Source of the DNA: Deltaproteobacteria bacterium
GTDB taxonomy: Bacteria; Desulfobacterota; Desulfobacteria; Desulfobacterales; JAFDCJ01
DNA length: 6,179 nt
Reading direction: 5' to 3'
NCBI GenBank assembly: GCA_024277475.1
Contig: JAJRVC010000577.1
Span: 1-6,179, forward strand
The position numbers and the translations under genes were made by a program. Numbering within the stretch: the stretch's first letter is position 1; every line of letters begins with the position of its first letter. The notes below the pieces were generated by a model, which saw only the letters and a list, made by a program, of their open reading frames with translations, was not told the origin of the DNA and made no database searches. Positions 5,263 to 6,179 of this stretch are shown in pieces.

Positions 5263-6179
5263 ATGGACATGAAAAGGGATTATTATGAGGATGTTCAGTT
5301 TTTTTCATCCGGCGTAGTTGCTTTCTGGTTTTGTATATTAATCGTTTTTCTCACCGCCTTTCCTTTCCTTGCAAAAAACTATTATGTTTATGTGGCCAAC
5401 TACATGGCCATCAACGTGATCGTTGTGGTCGGCCTGAATCTTCTGGTGGGTTACACCGGCCAAATTTCCATGGGACATGCAGGCTTCTTTGCAATCGGTG
5501 CCTATGGAACCATAGTCCTGATGGCCAAGGCCCATTTTCCCTTTCTGCTCGCTTTGCCCTGCGCCGGCCTAGTGGCAGCACTTTTCGGCTTTCTGATAGG
5601 GCTGCCGGCACTTCGACTGGAAGGTCCCTACCTGGCCATTGCCACACTCGGGTTCGGCATCACCGCCACCCAGATCATCGGCAAAATTAAAATATTAGGC
5701 GAACGCCAGGGCCTGAACGCTCCGGAATTAACCCTCGGCTCCTGGCACATCCAAACCGACAAGGACTTTTATTTCGTCCTGATCCCCATCACTATTTTCC
5801 TGGTGGTCATCGCCCGCAACATCGTCAAAACAAAGGTGGGCCGGGCCTTCATCTCCATCCGGGACGCAGACATCGCCGCCGAAACCATGGGGGTTAACCT
5901 GACCTACTATAAAACCCTGGCCTTTGCCGTCAGCGCATTTTATGCCGGTGTCGGCGGCGGGCTTTACGCCTTTGTGCTGCGTTTTATTGAGCCCGAACTT
6001 TTTAATATGTTCATGTCGATCATGTTCCTGGTCATGGCGGTGGTCGGCGGTCTGGGATCCATAATGGGGCCTGTTGCCGGAGCCTGCCTGCTCGGTTTTC
6101 TCGACCTGCAGCTCAGAAATATTCTCGAAATACCTTACATCGGGCAATGGATAAAAGCCCTGTCGGAGAGCTATTTTAC
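5263..6179 (+). CDS. livM: Second LivM-type ABC importer permease, 3' end outside window
   Basis: The frame stays open from ATG 5263 to the window edge, giving 305 residues of a polytopic membrane protein with no stop. The N-terminus is short and charged (MDMKRDYYED), followed by a membrane helix. The LivM hallmark GYTGQISMGHAGFFAIGAY is at 63-81, LPALRLEGPYLAIATLGFG follows near 114-132, and the coupling-loop region (VGRAFISIRDADIAAETMG) starts at 192. FYAGVGGGLYAF and VVGGLGSIMGPVAG then match the family. Only the last helix and the usual Pro-Gly-Leu ending are missing, so roughly 15-50 residues lie beyond the edge. It differs from the livM at 303-1589 in sequence throughout and is not a recent duplicate. 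It apparently opens a new cluster without livH directly upstream, so its partner permease and ATPases are probably downstream. Confidence 0.9.
   Translation, partial: MDMKRDYYEDVQFFSSGVVAFWFCILIVFLTAFPFLAKNYYVYVANYMAINVIVVVGLNLLVGYTGQISMGHAGFFAIGAYGTIVLMAKAHFPFLLALPCAGLVAALFGFLIGLPALRLEGPYLAIATLGFGITATQIIGKIKILGERQGLNAPELTLGSWHIQTDKDFYFVLIPITIFLVVIARNIVKTKVGRAFISIRDADIAAETMGVNLTYYKTLAFAVSAFYAGVGGGLYAFVLRFIEPELFNMFMSIMFLVMAVVGGLGSIMGPVAGACLLGFLDLQLRNILEIPYIGQWIKALSESYF

Noticed and set aside
303..6179. The two livM genes as a recent tandem duplication
   Set aside because: They match only at family motifs, differ in length and C-terminus, and show no nucleotide-level similarity by eye.

Overview
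The window is 6.2 kb of ordinary-density bacterial chromosome with all genes on the + strand. It carries the tail of one LivHMGF-type (hydrophobic amino acid / carboxylate) ABC importer, a stand-alone fatty-acyl-CoA ligase, and the start of a second Liv-type importer. The gene content, the AlkK-like ligase, the moderate GC and the style of the intergenic short repeats suggest a heterotrophic proteobacterium-like organism. A Desulfobacterales-type (deltaproteobacterial) genome is my best guess, from remembered genome style only and not proven by the sequence.

Layout: 1-306 is the C-terminal third of LivH (5' end outside the window). 303-1589 is LivM, 1586-2338 LivG and 2339-3034 LivF. These four genes are welded together: ATGA overlaps at livH/livM and livM/livG, and zero bases between livG and livF. 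They are almost certainly one transcript for one membrane complex. 3035-3231 is a noncoding spacer holding two different short-period repeat arrays with small hairpins between them. 3232-4866 is an AMP-forming acyl-CoA ligase with all adenylation motifs intact. 4867-5262 is a 396-bp noncoding spacer with a possible small inverted-repeat element, a heptanucleotide array, a candidate sigma70 promoter and a 5'-leader hairpin. 5263 to the window end is a second, divergent LivM permease, cut by the window edge.

How the parts may work together: LivH and LivM form the membrane channel and LivG and LivF the ATPase pair; the periplasmic binding protein is not in view. The ligase converts a carboxylic acid to its CoA thioester using ATP. 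Its place between two Liv-type importers suggests uptake of a hydrophobic carboxylate (fatty, branched or aromatic acid) followed by CoA trapping, rather than plain amino acid uptake; this is inference.

The most interesting signal is in the ATPase pair. LivF has arginine in place of the Walker A lysine, and LivG has alanine in place of a conserved signature-motif glycine. In a head-to-tail LivG/LivF dimer these two changes, plus the Gln that LivF has at the switch-histidine position, would all fall in the same ATP site, leaving the other site fully canonical. I see no CRISPR array, tRNA, rRNA, transposase gene or phage gene.
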